DNA of 64,000 nt, taken from positions 78,905 to 142,904 of the forward strand of contig VIIQ02000063.1 of NCBI GenBank assembly GCA_007449985.2, in the 5' to 3' direction. Shown piece after piece: positions 1-10,483 of this stretch. The DNA comes from Desmodesmus armatus. Its lineage: Eukaryota > Chlorophyta > Chlorophyceae > Sphaeropleales > Scenedesmaceae. The first letter of the stretch is position 1. Each line of letters opens with the position of its first letter. The translations under genes were made by a program, and so were the position numbers. Below the pieces are notes generated by a model. The model worked only from the letters and a program-made list of their open reading frames with translations, made no database searches and was not told the origin of the DNA.

Positions 1-277
1 TACACGGATAGAGTGAGGCCCGACACTCAAAAAGTGAGAGAAGTCCCAGTCGCTCCTGCGCAAGTGAATCCTTCTGCAAAGCTGTAGCAAAGGGATGCAG
101 GATAGCAGGCGGCACGACCACTTGACAGACTACCTCATGCGAGCACACATCAAGAGGTTGTCCACCCAACATGAGCTGTCAGACAGGTCTGCGTGGCATT
201 TCACACTTGAATCAAGGCTGGCGCATCATCAGTGTGGCAGTCAAGCAGCAAGACCAAGGAAAATCAGCCAGACCCAC

Positions 278-1092
278 CTGGTGCACATTGTTGGCAAACT
301 CCCTCTGTGTGATGGTCCAAGGCCTCTGGTGGTGGCCCTGGAAGGCGGCAATCTGCTTGCCCAGCACTGGGGTGTTGCCATCACCTGCCGCAGCAACAGC
401 AACAGCAGCACAAGCCTTGTTCAAGACGGACCATGCCAATCAGAGATGTGTCCTGCTGTGTAGATACTCCACCACTGTTGTGTCATGTGATGTCATGTAG
501 GGGACCCTCCCATCGCTACAAGAAGTTATGATGTTGTGCCAGCACAGCTCTTCACAGCTGCTTCGCAAAGAGTCTGACTCGCTCAGCAAAAGCCAACTAT
601 GCCTGAGCATCGATTGCAATAATCACACAGCGAACCTATCCCAGCCTCAACCCCATTGCGACTGTATGCCCCAGCCCTCAACCCCCCATAACCCTAAGCC
701 CAAGGCTTACCGTAGTTGTCCACTGCATGGTGGAAGACAGCGGTTCCAAGGTCTGACAGCACATATGCCGCAAACACGGCAGCACCAACCACCGCTGCGT
801 CATGTGCATCGTGCACATGTACTGCTGCCTCAACTAAGCTGCCTGCCAGCAGTGCCATGCAGCCATATGTCCAAGCCCTGTGCTCGAAGGTACTGTGCAG
901 GACCTCGGTCTCGTCAATGACCCACTTGCTGCTGCCGCGGGAGCGCTGGGGTCCCTCTGCAGCTGCGTGGCTGCTGCTAGGGGCCTCTGCTACTGCTGTG
1001 CTGACGGAGGGTGCGGCTTCTGCTGCTGCTTCAACGGTCTCTGGCTCTGCTGTGGCTGCTGCTGCCACGATAAACATGCCGCGGCTGGGCAT
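278..1092 (-). CDS. FAD4: FAD4-type plastid lipid desaturase, 5' part
   Basis: Exon 1 is 711-1092 and exon 2 is 278-384; the gene then runs toward the left edge, and I see no convincing third exon in 1-277. The splice phase joins exon 1 (ending DNYG) to exon 2 (starting DGNTP). Visible family motifs are FHHAVDNYG and AFQGHHQRPWTIT, the His-containing motifs of the FAD4/TMEM189 (Kua) desaturase family. In plants FAD4 makes the trans-delta3 double bond of plastid phosphatidylglycerol. A hydrophobic stretch of about 35 residues precedes the first motif. The ATG at 1092 starts an Ala-rich leader. An acceptor-like sequence lies just upstream of this ATG, so a further 5' exon carrying a transit peptide is possible. 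The C-terminal His motif should lie off the window. The family assignment is firm; plastid location is inferred. Confidence 0.85.
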
Positions 1093-2159
1093 TGAGACCT
1101 GCCGGAAACAGCAGGTGCAGGAATGAGGTCAGAGGGGCGGTGCAGGCGGCTGCTAACAAGTGGGCTTCCTAAGGAAGCCCACTGTTGGGTCCCCTGTGAG
1201 ATGCTGACTGCATACACGCATGGATGTGTACATTGGCGATAGGGACGGCTTGTGCATAGACAGGGACGCAGCAACCTTCCCGACATGAGCCAGGCAGTGC
1301 ATTGCATGAGCAGCATGTGTTGGTGGGGGGTGGCAGAGCACACTCAAGGGAACAGCACCAGCAGCAGCAACTGGCACCCAATTGTTGATGGCAGACCCTT
1401 GAGACCTGACACTCTGTGTGGTATCGCCAGTTGCTAGCTTTCAAAGTAAGCAGCTCGAGCACCACCCAAACCCATGGCAATAAGACATGACAGTTGTGGG
1501 GTTCAGGGGAATTTTAAAGTGTTGACTACACTGTGGTGGCACTGGGTCACCAGCATTTAGGATTGCTAGTGCTCTGGGATTGAGTGCTTCCTTGCTTACG
1601 ACAGTCTGCTCAACGCAATCAAGACTGATGTCAGTTTACAGGTTTGCCTGATTTGTTGGCCAGTTGGCAGCCAAGCAACCCAGTACACAAACTTGCCCAA
1701 ATTGGGCCTCACAAAGGCCATGCCACTACCAACATGTGGTGTGTCCGAAGCAATGCATCTCCTGCAATCGAGCCAAGCTTGCTGCAACAGCAGCCAAAAC
1801 CCTTTGAATGCTGCATTCTATGCTTGGCCATGCTGGCATTGCACAGTGCAGCAGCCGCTCATCCCACCAATAACAGTATACAGCCTGAGCACAACACTTG
1901 CTCAGGGTTTCCCGCAACAAAACTGTCCCTCTACCGCAGCAGCATGCGGTCAGATGGACGCACCGCACGCTGCAACATAATCAACGTAACAACAGCTCAC
2001 AACTGCAGAAGGAAGCCTGGGGGAGTGCTATGCACTGCTGCATGTTGGCGCTGCTGCATCCCCACTGGAGCGCCCTCAGGGCCAACAAAAACCCGAATTG
2101 GCTGCCTGGGAAACACTGTTCCCGAGCTGACAAGCATCGCTTTTAACAGCAACTGCTGC
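1093..2159. other. intergenic stretch / 3' UTR
   Basis: This lies between the FAD4 5' end and the stop codon of the next minus-strand gene. I see no conserved protein segment on either strand. It should contain the FAD4 promoter and the long 3' UTR of the gene ending at 2160. Confidence 0.5.
1636..1640 (-). terminator. TGTAA polyadenylation motif
   Basis: TGTAA on the minus strand, about 520 bases after the stop of the gene at 2160. TGTAA is the usual chlorophycean polyadenylation motif. Assigning it to this gene is inference. Confidence 0.4.
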
Positions 2160-3065
2160 CTAGATGGCACCAGAGAGCTTGGACAGCACAGCCAGCACAG
2201 AGATGACCACTATGATCCATAGGAAGTAGTTGCTGTTCATGGCCTGCAGCCAGCAACCAGGGAGTGCAGGGCAACGCAAGCAGCAGCTCAGCGACTGAAC
2301 AGACAGGGTCTGTGGTGCGCTGTTGCATGCCTGCGAGACCCCCTGGTGCTGGCTGCAGGCCACAAACAGCAACAGGGAGGCCTCCACGCAGGCAGGGTGA
2401 CACAAGTTACCTAGCAGGTGTGTGCTGACCCATGTCCTGCAGGTGTGTGCTGACCAACTTGTCCAAAGTGTGCTCGTGAAATGATAGATGTTTTGTAAGA
2501 CTACGGGTGGAAATACAATCAGAGGGGCCACGGTCCCTCTCAACACGATTGCCTTGCATCACTCCAACACCTACAACAGCAGTGACCAAAGCTCACCTTG
2601 TTCTCTGCTCCACCCAAGCCGTAGTACTCCTGCCTCAGCCGCTGCTTCATCTCCCTAGACAAGTTGTCCTGTTGCGGCACTCCTTGCTTCCTGTTGGCCT
2701 GAAGCAGACACAATCAGGGAGCACACGTGTGAAGCAGCAGGCACTGCCACAAACTGATGATACTGGCCACGCAAGCATACGGTGGTGGCATGGCGTTGTG
2801 CGAGCCAGCTTGAACAAATAAACGTTGAAACACTCACCATGTCCGCGGCGACCTGGTCCGCGTACAACGGGGCACTCTGCTGTTGTTGCTTGGCAGATTC
2901 GCCTGGCACAGAAACCTCCCCGGTGTCCTCCCTGAACTCCCGAATGGGCTTAGCATCGCGCCCCTCTGCAAACATAACTGTCCTGCAACGCATAGGCTGC
3001 CGAGCACCAGCGCAAGGGCGCAATTGCTGCCCCACAGCCTGTGGTCGAGCCAGCGCTTGCTGCAT
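2160..3065 (-). CDS. small, probably plastid-targeted, single-helix membrane protein
   Basis: Three exons join in perfect phase: 2838-3065, 2597-2698 and 2160-2243, giving 137 residues. The N-terminus is rich in Gln, Arg and Ala (for example RQPMRCRTVMFAEG) and looks like a chloroplast transit peptide. The middle is polar. The last 50 residues hold MKQRLRQEYYGLGG and then one helix, YFLWIIVVISVLAVLSKL, that ends at the C-terminus. The concentration of conserved-looking residues in the short C-terminal exons suggests a family conserved in photosynthetic organisms, but I cannot name it. Targeting is inferred from composition only. The exon boundaries are well supported because all phases are 0 and each donor and acceptor is canonical. 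Confidence 0.7.
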
Positions 3066-4154
3066 TGTATCTGCGTAAGCTGTTTGCGCGAGGAGAAGAG
3101 TGGGGTTGAAAAGTGGTGACGCAGTGAATAGTCTACCTACATGGCGTGTGACGCAGCATCACAGACGTTCCTGCCAACAAAACCCGCACTAAACCGCTGG
3201 AATGACAGGAGAGGGCACACACAACTTCAGAGGGTAGCGTGTCAGCATCGCTGATTTTTTTCTGCTCGGCAAACGACGGCAAAAGCTGCAACACCGACAC
3301 CGAGTGCATCACCCCATCGATGTTCCCATGGAGCTGCAGCGTCGCGAAAGTGTTCATTGAAGACGTTTGAACTCAGGGCTTGCTTGCAAGGACGAGGAGC
3401 TGCAGCAGACCTGAGGGTGGAGCCGGAACCAACAGCAGGTAGGATAGATGATGGGTGTTTACCTTCCTTGGGCCGGTCCCAAAGCTGCAGGCAGTGCAGT
3501 GGGAAGCTTCTGCTCAAAGCATGCAAGGTTGCAGTGCTTGTGCAGCGATCTGCAGCGTGATGGCTGCAGTTTCAGTGAAACTCCACCCATCACGCTGTCT
3601 TGTCAGGCTGCATTTGCGGGTGCTTGGTGTGGCTGTGTTGGCCTGCATATGCTGCACCAACGTCTTTGATCGGACGCTGGAGGCCCTTAGAGCCAGTATG
3701 AGCCTGGCAGGGTGACAGGGGCCAGGGTGGCCTCTGCGATGGGCGAGTTTTCCACCTTGCGGGCGTCTGGAAGCACAGAGGGCCTGGCGAGGCAGCGCGT
3801 TTGCATGGCTGACCTTGCTACACCCAAATGTGCTTTCAGCACAGCATACCGCAAGTCAAAGAAAACCCCTGGCAGTCCAACAACAGCAGCAGCAACAGCC
3901 TGCCAGCCAGGCTGCCGTGCTGGCCCCTCAGGCTGTGCCTTTCAGACGTGCTGCGCATGCACAGCCCCAAACAACCAGCAGTTGAGGGCTTGGATACCCA
4001 TGGCCCGCTCCTCTGCCCCACTGACTACCGTGGTGGCATTCCATCGCCTGATCGGCACCAACAAACCTCCCCTCACTTCAGTGCACCCCTCTCTCCCCAT
4101 ACAACCCTGCAGGCCTTCTCTCCGAAGCCTCAGAGCTGACGTTTGGCAGCAGCC
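3066..4154. promoter_or_regulatory. divergent intergenic region
   Basis: About 1.1 kb between two divergently transcribed genes (starts at 3065 on minus and 4155 on plus). It should hold both promoters and 5' UTRs. I recognise no coding segment or sharp regulatory motif. Confidence 0.4.
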
Positions 4155-7100
4155 ATGGCAGCAGCAGCGCCCGAAACAGCCCCCACCTTCAACTGGACCG
4201 GCATGGGTCGGCCTGAAGGCGCCCACATCCACTACCAGTCTTTCAACTTTGCTGGCCAGCACTACTCCCTGGGTGACTGTGTGTACCTGTTGCCAGAGGA
4301 GGAGGGCTCCCCGCCCTACATTGCCAGGCTGGTGCGGGCCTATGAGGATGCAAATGCCAAGGAGGCAGAGAGACTGGTGATTGAGGTGGGTGTTTTTTGA
4401 GGTGGGGGTGGGGTGTGTGTGTGTGTGGGGGGGGGGGGGTGTTGGAGGTTAGGTCAGGGGGGAGGGGGGTCCTATCGAGTGGCAAGACATGTGCAAATGC
4501 CCAGCGCCGCAGGACCTGAGACGACGCTCCACGAGAGAGATCCACCCAACAACCCTGTTGCAGGATGGGTGCTGGGACTATGAACAGCAAGGGAGGTGGA
4601 ACCTCTATACGGGTGGGTGATGAGCACGCATGCATTGTCACCAAGCATCTTCATGGCCCTATCTTTTGCCTCCGCTGTGCTTGGTTGAGCACAGGAAATG
4701 CACTTGCTCTCCCCACTTCTTGCAACCATCATGTCCTGGATGACCTTGCCCCTTCTGGGCCAGAGAGGGCAAGGTGAACGGTGTCACCAGGACTCCCCGG
4801 TGGCTCAACATGCACACCCCTGTTGCGTCTATCACTTGGCCAAGTCACAGGTATAATTGCCCATCCTTTTCACATGATCACTTTCTGTCTGATCACCCCC
4901 TTCTCCTCCCTCCCCTTCTCCCTCCTCCTGCCTCCTCTCTTCCCCCTGCTGTTGCTCCCCGTCCTCTCCAGGTGCAATGGTTTGAGCGGCGCGGGTCTCT
5001 GCCCGCCTCAGTTGCTGCCTCCATGCATGAGTTGGAGGTTGTGGAGTCAGACCTGCTGGACACAAACCTAGTGGGCTGCCTGGACAGCAAGGCAACCATC
5101 ATACAGGCCAACAGCTACGAGGAGGTGAGTGGACAGGGTTTTTGGAGAACCAGCATGGTCTGTTCCCCCCCATGAGCCTCGGGCTCCCTTGCGGGGTGCG
5201 CGGCTTGCCGTGCCCAATATTGTAACTGTAACTCTGTTCTTCGTTGAGTTTGCAGGCATGCAGTAGTGTGGCTGGTATGAGCTGTGCTGTGCTGTGCTGT
5301 GTCCCAGCAACTTAGAGATGGGGGCAGCACTGTGCTATGTGCGAGGCGTGGGTTCAGCCAGCGCCTTACCCATAGCACAGTGCAGCTTCCATCTTTTAGT
5401 TGCTTGGGCATAGCACAGGCTATGCACACCCGCTCACACGTCAAATATGGGGGGTGCATGTTATGCCGCCACAAGCTCACATGTCGTGGGCTATGGGCAT
5501 GGCTCACGTGCACGCAAAGCTTGCCTGCCTGTGTCAGCACAAAGGGAAACACTCCACCACACAGCATCCAGCATCATCATAACCCCTGCTGCTCTCGCTG
5601 TGTGATACGGCAGGACATGATCTGGGGACCGCTGCATGCCCCCGTCAATGCCCAGCTCGCAAAGTGCAGTGGTGTCAGCATCTGTCATTGTCTCTGCTTT
5701 GTCCTGCACTGTTGGTGCTGCTGCAGGCTTGTGCGATGCTGCCCCAGGGGCACGCAGGGGAGTGGCACTTCTGCCGTGGTGTGTGGGAGACAGAGAAGCA
5801 AAGCTTCAAGAGCTATGCAGAGTACGGTGAGTGTGCACACTCCCTTTGTGACTGCGGCAGTGTGTTGAGTTCACAGATTGCTGATGGGAAACCCATATGT
5901 GCCTTCAGCAGTGGGACTTCAACATACAGATTGCTGGGGTGGGGGAAGCAGCGTACCTGCCTGATTTTGTTGCAGGCAGGAGGTCATGTTCTGCCAGAGG
6001 GGCAGGGCCATTGGCTGTGGCTGACAGGCTGTGCATCTTGAGCGGTTTGACAGCGCCTGTGTAGATATGCTTGGGTTGCTTGTATGCTGACATGCTGTGC
6101 ATGCTGCCCCTCGCGTGCCCTGCTGCTGCTGCTTCTACTGCTGCTTCTTACTTGCAGGCTGCTATGCGGGTGCTGCTTTTGGGCAGGTGAGCTGTGCCTG
6201 CCATGTGCACTCATGAGGCTTGCTTTACTTTTCAGTGGGCACATTTGCAGAATGTTTTGCAATGCATTATTGATATTTCTGTGTGTGCTTTTTTCTTGAA
6301 AGAAAGTCCACACAGAGATATCAATATCGCATTGCACAACATTCTGCAAAAATGCACACTGAAAGTGTTGCATGCATGCAATTGTTGCATGGCGCATTGG
6401 AATGCAAGCTGATGTGCGCCTTAAAACACTGCACAGCCACCCACTTGGCCCTACCTGCCTCTGCTGTTTTTCCTATGTACGTGTCTGTGCATGTTGCTGT
6501 GGCTGTATTGCGTCGTCATACCCTGGGCGTTGCTGTCTTTCTGCTGCAGGGTGCTGCAGCAGCTATGTACCAGCAGTACCAGCAGGCAGCGCTGAACGGC
6601 TATCCTGACCTGTCAGACCAGGACTTTATGATGGACGATGACACAGCTGACCTCACACCCCGCTCAGGTGAGACCTCGTGAACGTACACCCCCTGCTAAC
6701 CATTCAAATTTCAAATCAATTGAATTCAAAAAAATTTGAAAGCTGTTGAAAAATCAGAAGCTGTTGTGCTGAAGCCTGTCATTGTTACATCTCTGCCACT
6801 TTGCTTGTCCCTGTCACCGCTTGGCGGGAGGCAGTGAATGACCCCACGCATGCACGCTGCAGTTGCCCAGATAGCTGCTGATCAACGCTGCGGTGTTGGT
6901 TGCTTGCTCAAAGCTACAATGTCGACTGCTGTTACTGTTGCTGGTGGCTGCAGGTGCTGGACGTGCTCGGGGCGGACGCAGCCGCCGCTCCACATCCGCA
7001 CGTGCAACAGCAGCAGCTAACGTTGCCGCAGCGACCGCTGCCGCTGCTGCTGCCAACGGTGGTGGCGGCTACCATCGCCCAGGTATCCCTGGCAAAGTGT

Positions 7101-10100
7101 GCTGCGAGTGCGGAGCCACGCAGACCCCCCAGTGGAGGGAGGGCCCGAAAGGTGCGGCATTGGATTGGTGTTGATGGAAGGCAGACAGAAAGTTGCATTT
7201 TTGGATTTTTTTGGCTGTTGGTGCTGTTGGTGTCTCTGTTGTCACTGCCGGCATGTGGCTCGCATTGTCTGTGCGAGCCACTGCCTGTGCGAGCCACTGC
7301 CGGCATGTGGCTCGCACAGACAATGCATGTGTGTGTGCAGCAGCTGCTGATGGTTGTCACGGCTGTCAATAGCCTGGACATGTCAGCCGCAGAGATGCAG
7401 CACCAGTCTACTCATGCTACGCACGCGCCCCAGACAAAGTCTGACTGTCTTTGCGAGCTTCTTCATTGTTCCATTGCATTGCATGTGTTCAATGCACATG
7501 CACTTCTGCCCTGCCCTTTGGTGCTGCTGCCCACAAGCCTCATAACGGTTTGCATCACCTGCTTTTTAGCAGTGTTGGTTCTTTGCACTCCATGCGTCAA
7601 CGCTCATGTACATCTCCTCTATCCGCTGCTGCTGCTGCCTCCAGGCCCTAAGACCCTTTGCAACGCCTGCGGTGTCCGCTACCAGCGCCAGCAGAGCAAG
7701 GCCAAGTCAAACAAACGCCAGGCTGCTGACAGAGGCAGCGGCAAGGAGCGCGGCAGCAGCCCAGCACCCCACGGTCACGGAGGAGGCGGCAGGGGCAACA
7801 AGGCCGCTCGCCTCGCCGCTGCAGCAGCAGCCGCAGCTGCTGTCGCAGCCAGCGCAGAAAACACACCGGACGCGGCAGCAGCCGCTGCAGCCGCAGTGGA
7901 TGATGCTTTCTCTGCTGCTGCGTTAGAGGCACAGCAGCTGCAGCAGCTGCAGATGGCACAGCTGCTCAACGGGGGCTTGTCAGACCCAGCTGCTGCTGCC
8001 GCAGCAGCAGCAGCGGCGCCTGCGCACCACCACGGCACTCGCCGCAACTCCAAAGCAGCGGCAGCGGCTGCGGCAGTAGTGGACAGCCCCCGCTCCGGCC
8101 AGGGATCTCGCGGCAGGAGGGGCAGCACACACAACAGCAATGCTGACGCAGCAGCAGCATCTGGTGGTGCTCCCGGGGCCGCTGGGAAGGGTGCAAAGGG
8201 CCCATCGCCCTTGGGTCCCCATGCAGGCAACAGTAGCAGCGCAGCGGACGCTGCAGCGGTCGCAGCCGGTGGGGCAGCAGGGGTTAGGGCCAAAGGGCAT
8301 GGGCACCCGGCGCTGGCGGCAGCAGTGGCAGCAGCTGGGGAGCAGCTGGGGTACTATGCTGATGAGCGCAGCCCACCCAACAGCAACACGCGCATTTTGG
8401 AGTATGAGGAACAGGAGGACTCACAGCAGCACCAGGGCCAGCAGGTAGGGTGTGACCATGCATGCACAGTGTGACCAGAGCATTTCCTTGCTGTTTGTCT
8501 GAAACTTTGGTATGTCTCTGTTGTGTGTATGGCATCTTGTTTCAGAGCCTGCGTGATGAGTGCACTTGCACTTGAATGTGTACTTCTTGCCATGGTGACA
8601 TACATGTATGTTGGCTCATGGTGGTTGTTGCTGCGCCTGTTTTGATTTCATGTGCTGTCCTGCTGTTGTCGCAGAACCTGGCCCGCAGCAACACTCACGA
8701 GGCAGCAGACGCCCTGCAAGACCTCGGGAAGCCCTCCAAAACCCAGCAGCGGCAGCAACAGCTCTCAAACCACGCACAGCAGGACCACCAGCAGCAGCAA
8801 GCACAGCAGGGTCAGGACCACCAGCAGCAGCAGGTGCAGCTGGTGCAGCAGTTGCAGGCGCAGCAGCAGCAGCAGCAGGCTGCAGCGGCCGCCGCAGCAG
8901 CAGTAGCGGGCACCAACGCTACTGTGGGGTTTTTCAGCGCGCTGGGGTCACCAGCAACAGCACTGCTGATTGCTGAGCAGGGCATGCCGTCAGACTCGAT
9001 GCCGCTGCTGTCTCTGGATGACAAATACAGGCCGGGCACTCCCTCTGGGCTGGGTGTGAATGATGGGCTGGACGGGATCAACCCCCACTCCCTGTCGCCG
9101 CTCAAACCTCGCACAGCACAGCAGATGCTCAGCGGCTCAGCGGCAGCAGCAGCAGCTGGCGCGGCGGGGAACCTGCCTGTCGGTAGGGATGGCTCCACAA
9201 CCAGCATGCCTCGCTATGGTGGCATGGGGGTGTCAGGCTCTGGTGCTGTCTGTGCTTCGCCAGGGAGGCTTATCTCAGCTATGGTTCAGAACCTGAAGCT
9301 GCCTGCACCCTTGGCACTGCACCCTGGGTTGAGCCCGTTGGGTGCGGTTACAACACTGGGTATGCCATCCGGCAACCTCTCACACCAGCAGCAGCACCAG
9401 CCGCATGCAGGGATGCTCTCGGACCTGTTGGCGGGAACTGGTGCGGGTGACAGCGAGGGCGGCAGCAGGCAGCAGCAGCAGGCGGGGGATGGCAGCGTAC
9501 CAAACGGGCAGCAGCAGTTGGATATGGAGGGAGTTGCAGGGGGTACTGATGGCAACGACAACCGCTTGCTGACGCAGCTGCGCGGGCTGCTGTACCGGGC
9601 TTCTTCCTATACCCCGGATGTGAGCGGGCTCAGCGGGTTATACCCTGGCCCCAGCACTCCTCGGTCCCTGCAGCAGCTGGTTGACCAGCTTGAGGGTTTA
9701 CCAGAGTCCAGCAAAGCACAGCTGCAGCAGGTTTCAGCAGCCATAGAGGACAGCTTGTCGAAGGCGAAGGCAGCAGAGGCAGCTGTACTGGCAGTTACGC
9801 AGGTTCTGGCCACAAAGCAAGCAGCAGAAGCTGAAGCCAAGGCCAGTGTAGAGGCAGCCGTCCTGCAGTTGCGCACTGTGCTGAGCCAGCTGCACCCAGA
9901 CGTGGCTGCTGCAGCAGCAGGCAACGGTCGGGGCTTCGGCAGCGCCGCAGCAACACCCACTGCAGCGGACGCTGCTGCTGTCAGCACAGCAGCAGCTGCT
10001 TCAGATGGCATGCAGGCCATGGTGACCAACAGCTCGGTGGGTGGGTACCTTCGGCAGAGCGGTTTCCCGCTCAGTAACGGTGCCGGGGGCATGCTAGGAC

Positions 10101-10483
10101 TGGCTGAGGGTGTCGGTGTCGGTCACCCTTATGGTCCTGCTGTAGCCATGGCTCAGGGCCCTATGACTATCGCTGATACTGATGATCTGCTGCGGGACCC
10201 TGATGATGTTCCTGCGCAGCAGCAGCAGCAGCATGCAGTGCAGCAGCTGAAGCAGGAGCCTGCAGGAGCAGCGGGCGGTGTGCTGGGGGGTTGTGAAATG
10301 CAGGATATTCTGCAGGATATCCAGCAGCAGGACGGTGCGCTGAAGCAGGAGGTTCCAGCAGCAGCAGGAGCGAACGGGGGTGCGGTGACAGGGGCACCTG
10401 CAGATGCTGCTGCAGTTGCTGCGGCACCTGTGGCTGCTGCTGCGGCACCTACTGCTGCTGAGTCAGCACCGGTGGCTGCTTGA
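4155..10483 (+). CDS. BAH domain plus GATA zinc-finger chromatin/transcription protein
   Basis: Seven exons agree in phase: 4155-4385, 4972-5124, 5727-5826, 6560-6667, 6954-7151, 7645-8444 and 8675-10483, for 1,132 residues. Residues about 20-161 form a BAH domain, a chromatin protein-interaction fold: YSLGDCVYLLPEEEG at the start, WHFCRGVWETEKQSF at the end. Residues 247-272 form one GATA finger, CxxC-x18-CxxC (C247, C250, C269, C272), with TPQWREGPKG and LCNACGVRY. The 18-residue loop is the plant class. The finger is split by an intron in codon 264. After it come basic, poly-Ala and poly-Gln regions and a possible coiled coil near residues 862-937. Expected role is nuclear, reading or writing chromatin state at GATA sites. 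The ATG at 4155 was chosen as the first in frame. The exon 4 acceptor (6558-6559) was chosen because it alone fits the phase. Confidence 0.85.
4412..4440 (+). repeat. GT repeat followed by a G run
   Basis: A simple sequence tract in intron 1 of the BAH-GATA gene: alternating GT, then about 12 G. Its length is likely to be unstable. Confidence 0.8.
6231..6364 (+). ncRNA. intronic long hairpin, candidate small-RNA precursor or foldback element
   Basis: Two arms of about 65 bases (6231-6297 and 6300-6364) are inverted copies of each other with about nine mismatches by hand alignment, joined by a very short turn. Shared words include TTGCAGAATGTT and ATTGATAT. It lies in intron 3 of the BAH-GATA gene on the transcribed strand. 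A transcribed hairpin of this length fits either an algal microRNA precursor or a foldback MITE. Hairpin potential is seen directly; function is inferred. Confidence 0.45.
7262..7326 (+). repeat. perfect 20-bp inverted repeat in intron
   Basis: Arms 7262-7281 and 7307-7326 are exact reverse complements, with a 25-base loop. The loop repeats part of the arm (GTGCGAGCCACTGC). It lies in the intron that splits the GATA finger. Confidence 0.8.

Noticed and set aside
7775..8293. Minus-strand Ala-rich frame opposite the BAH-GATA gene
   Set aside because: Shadow of GCA/GCT codon repeats on the coding strand.
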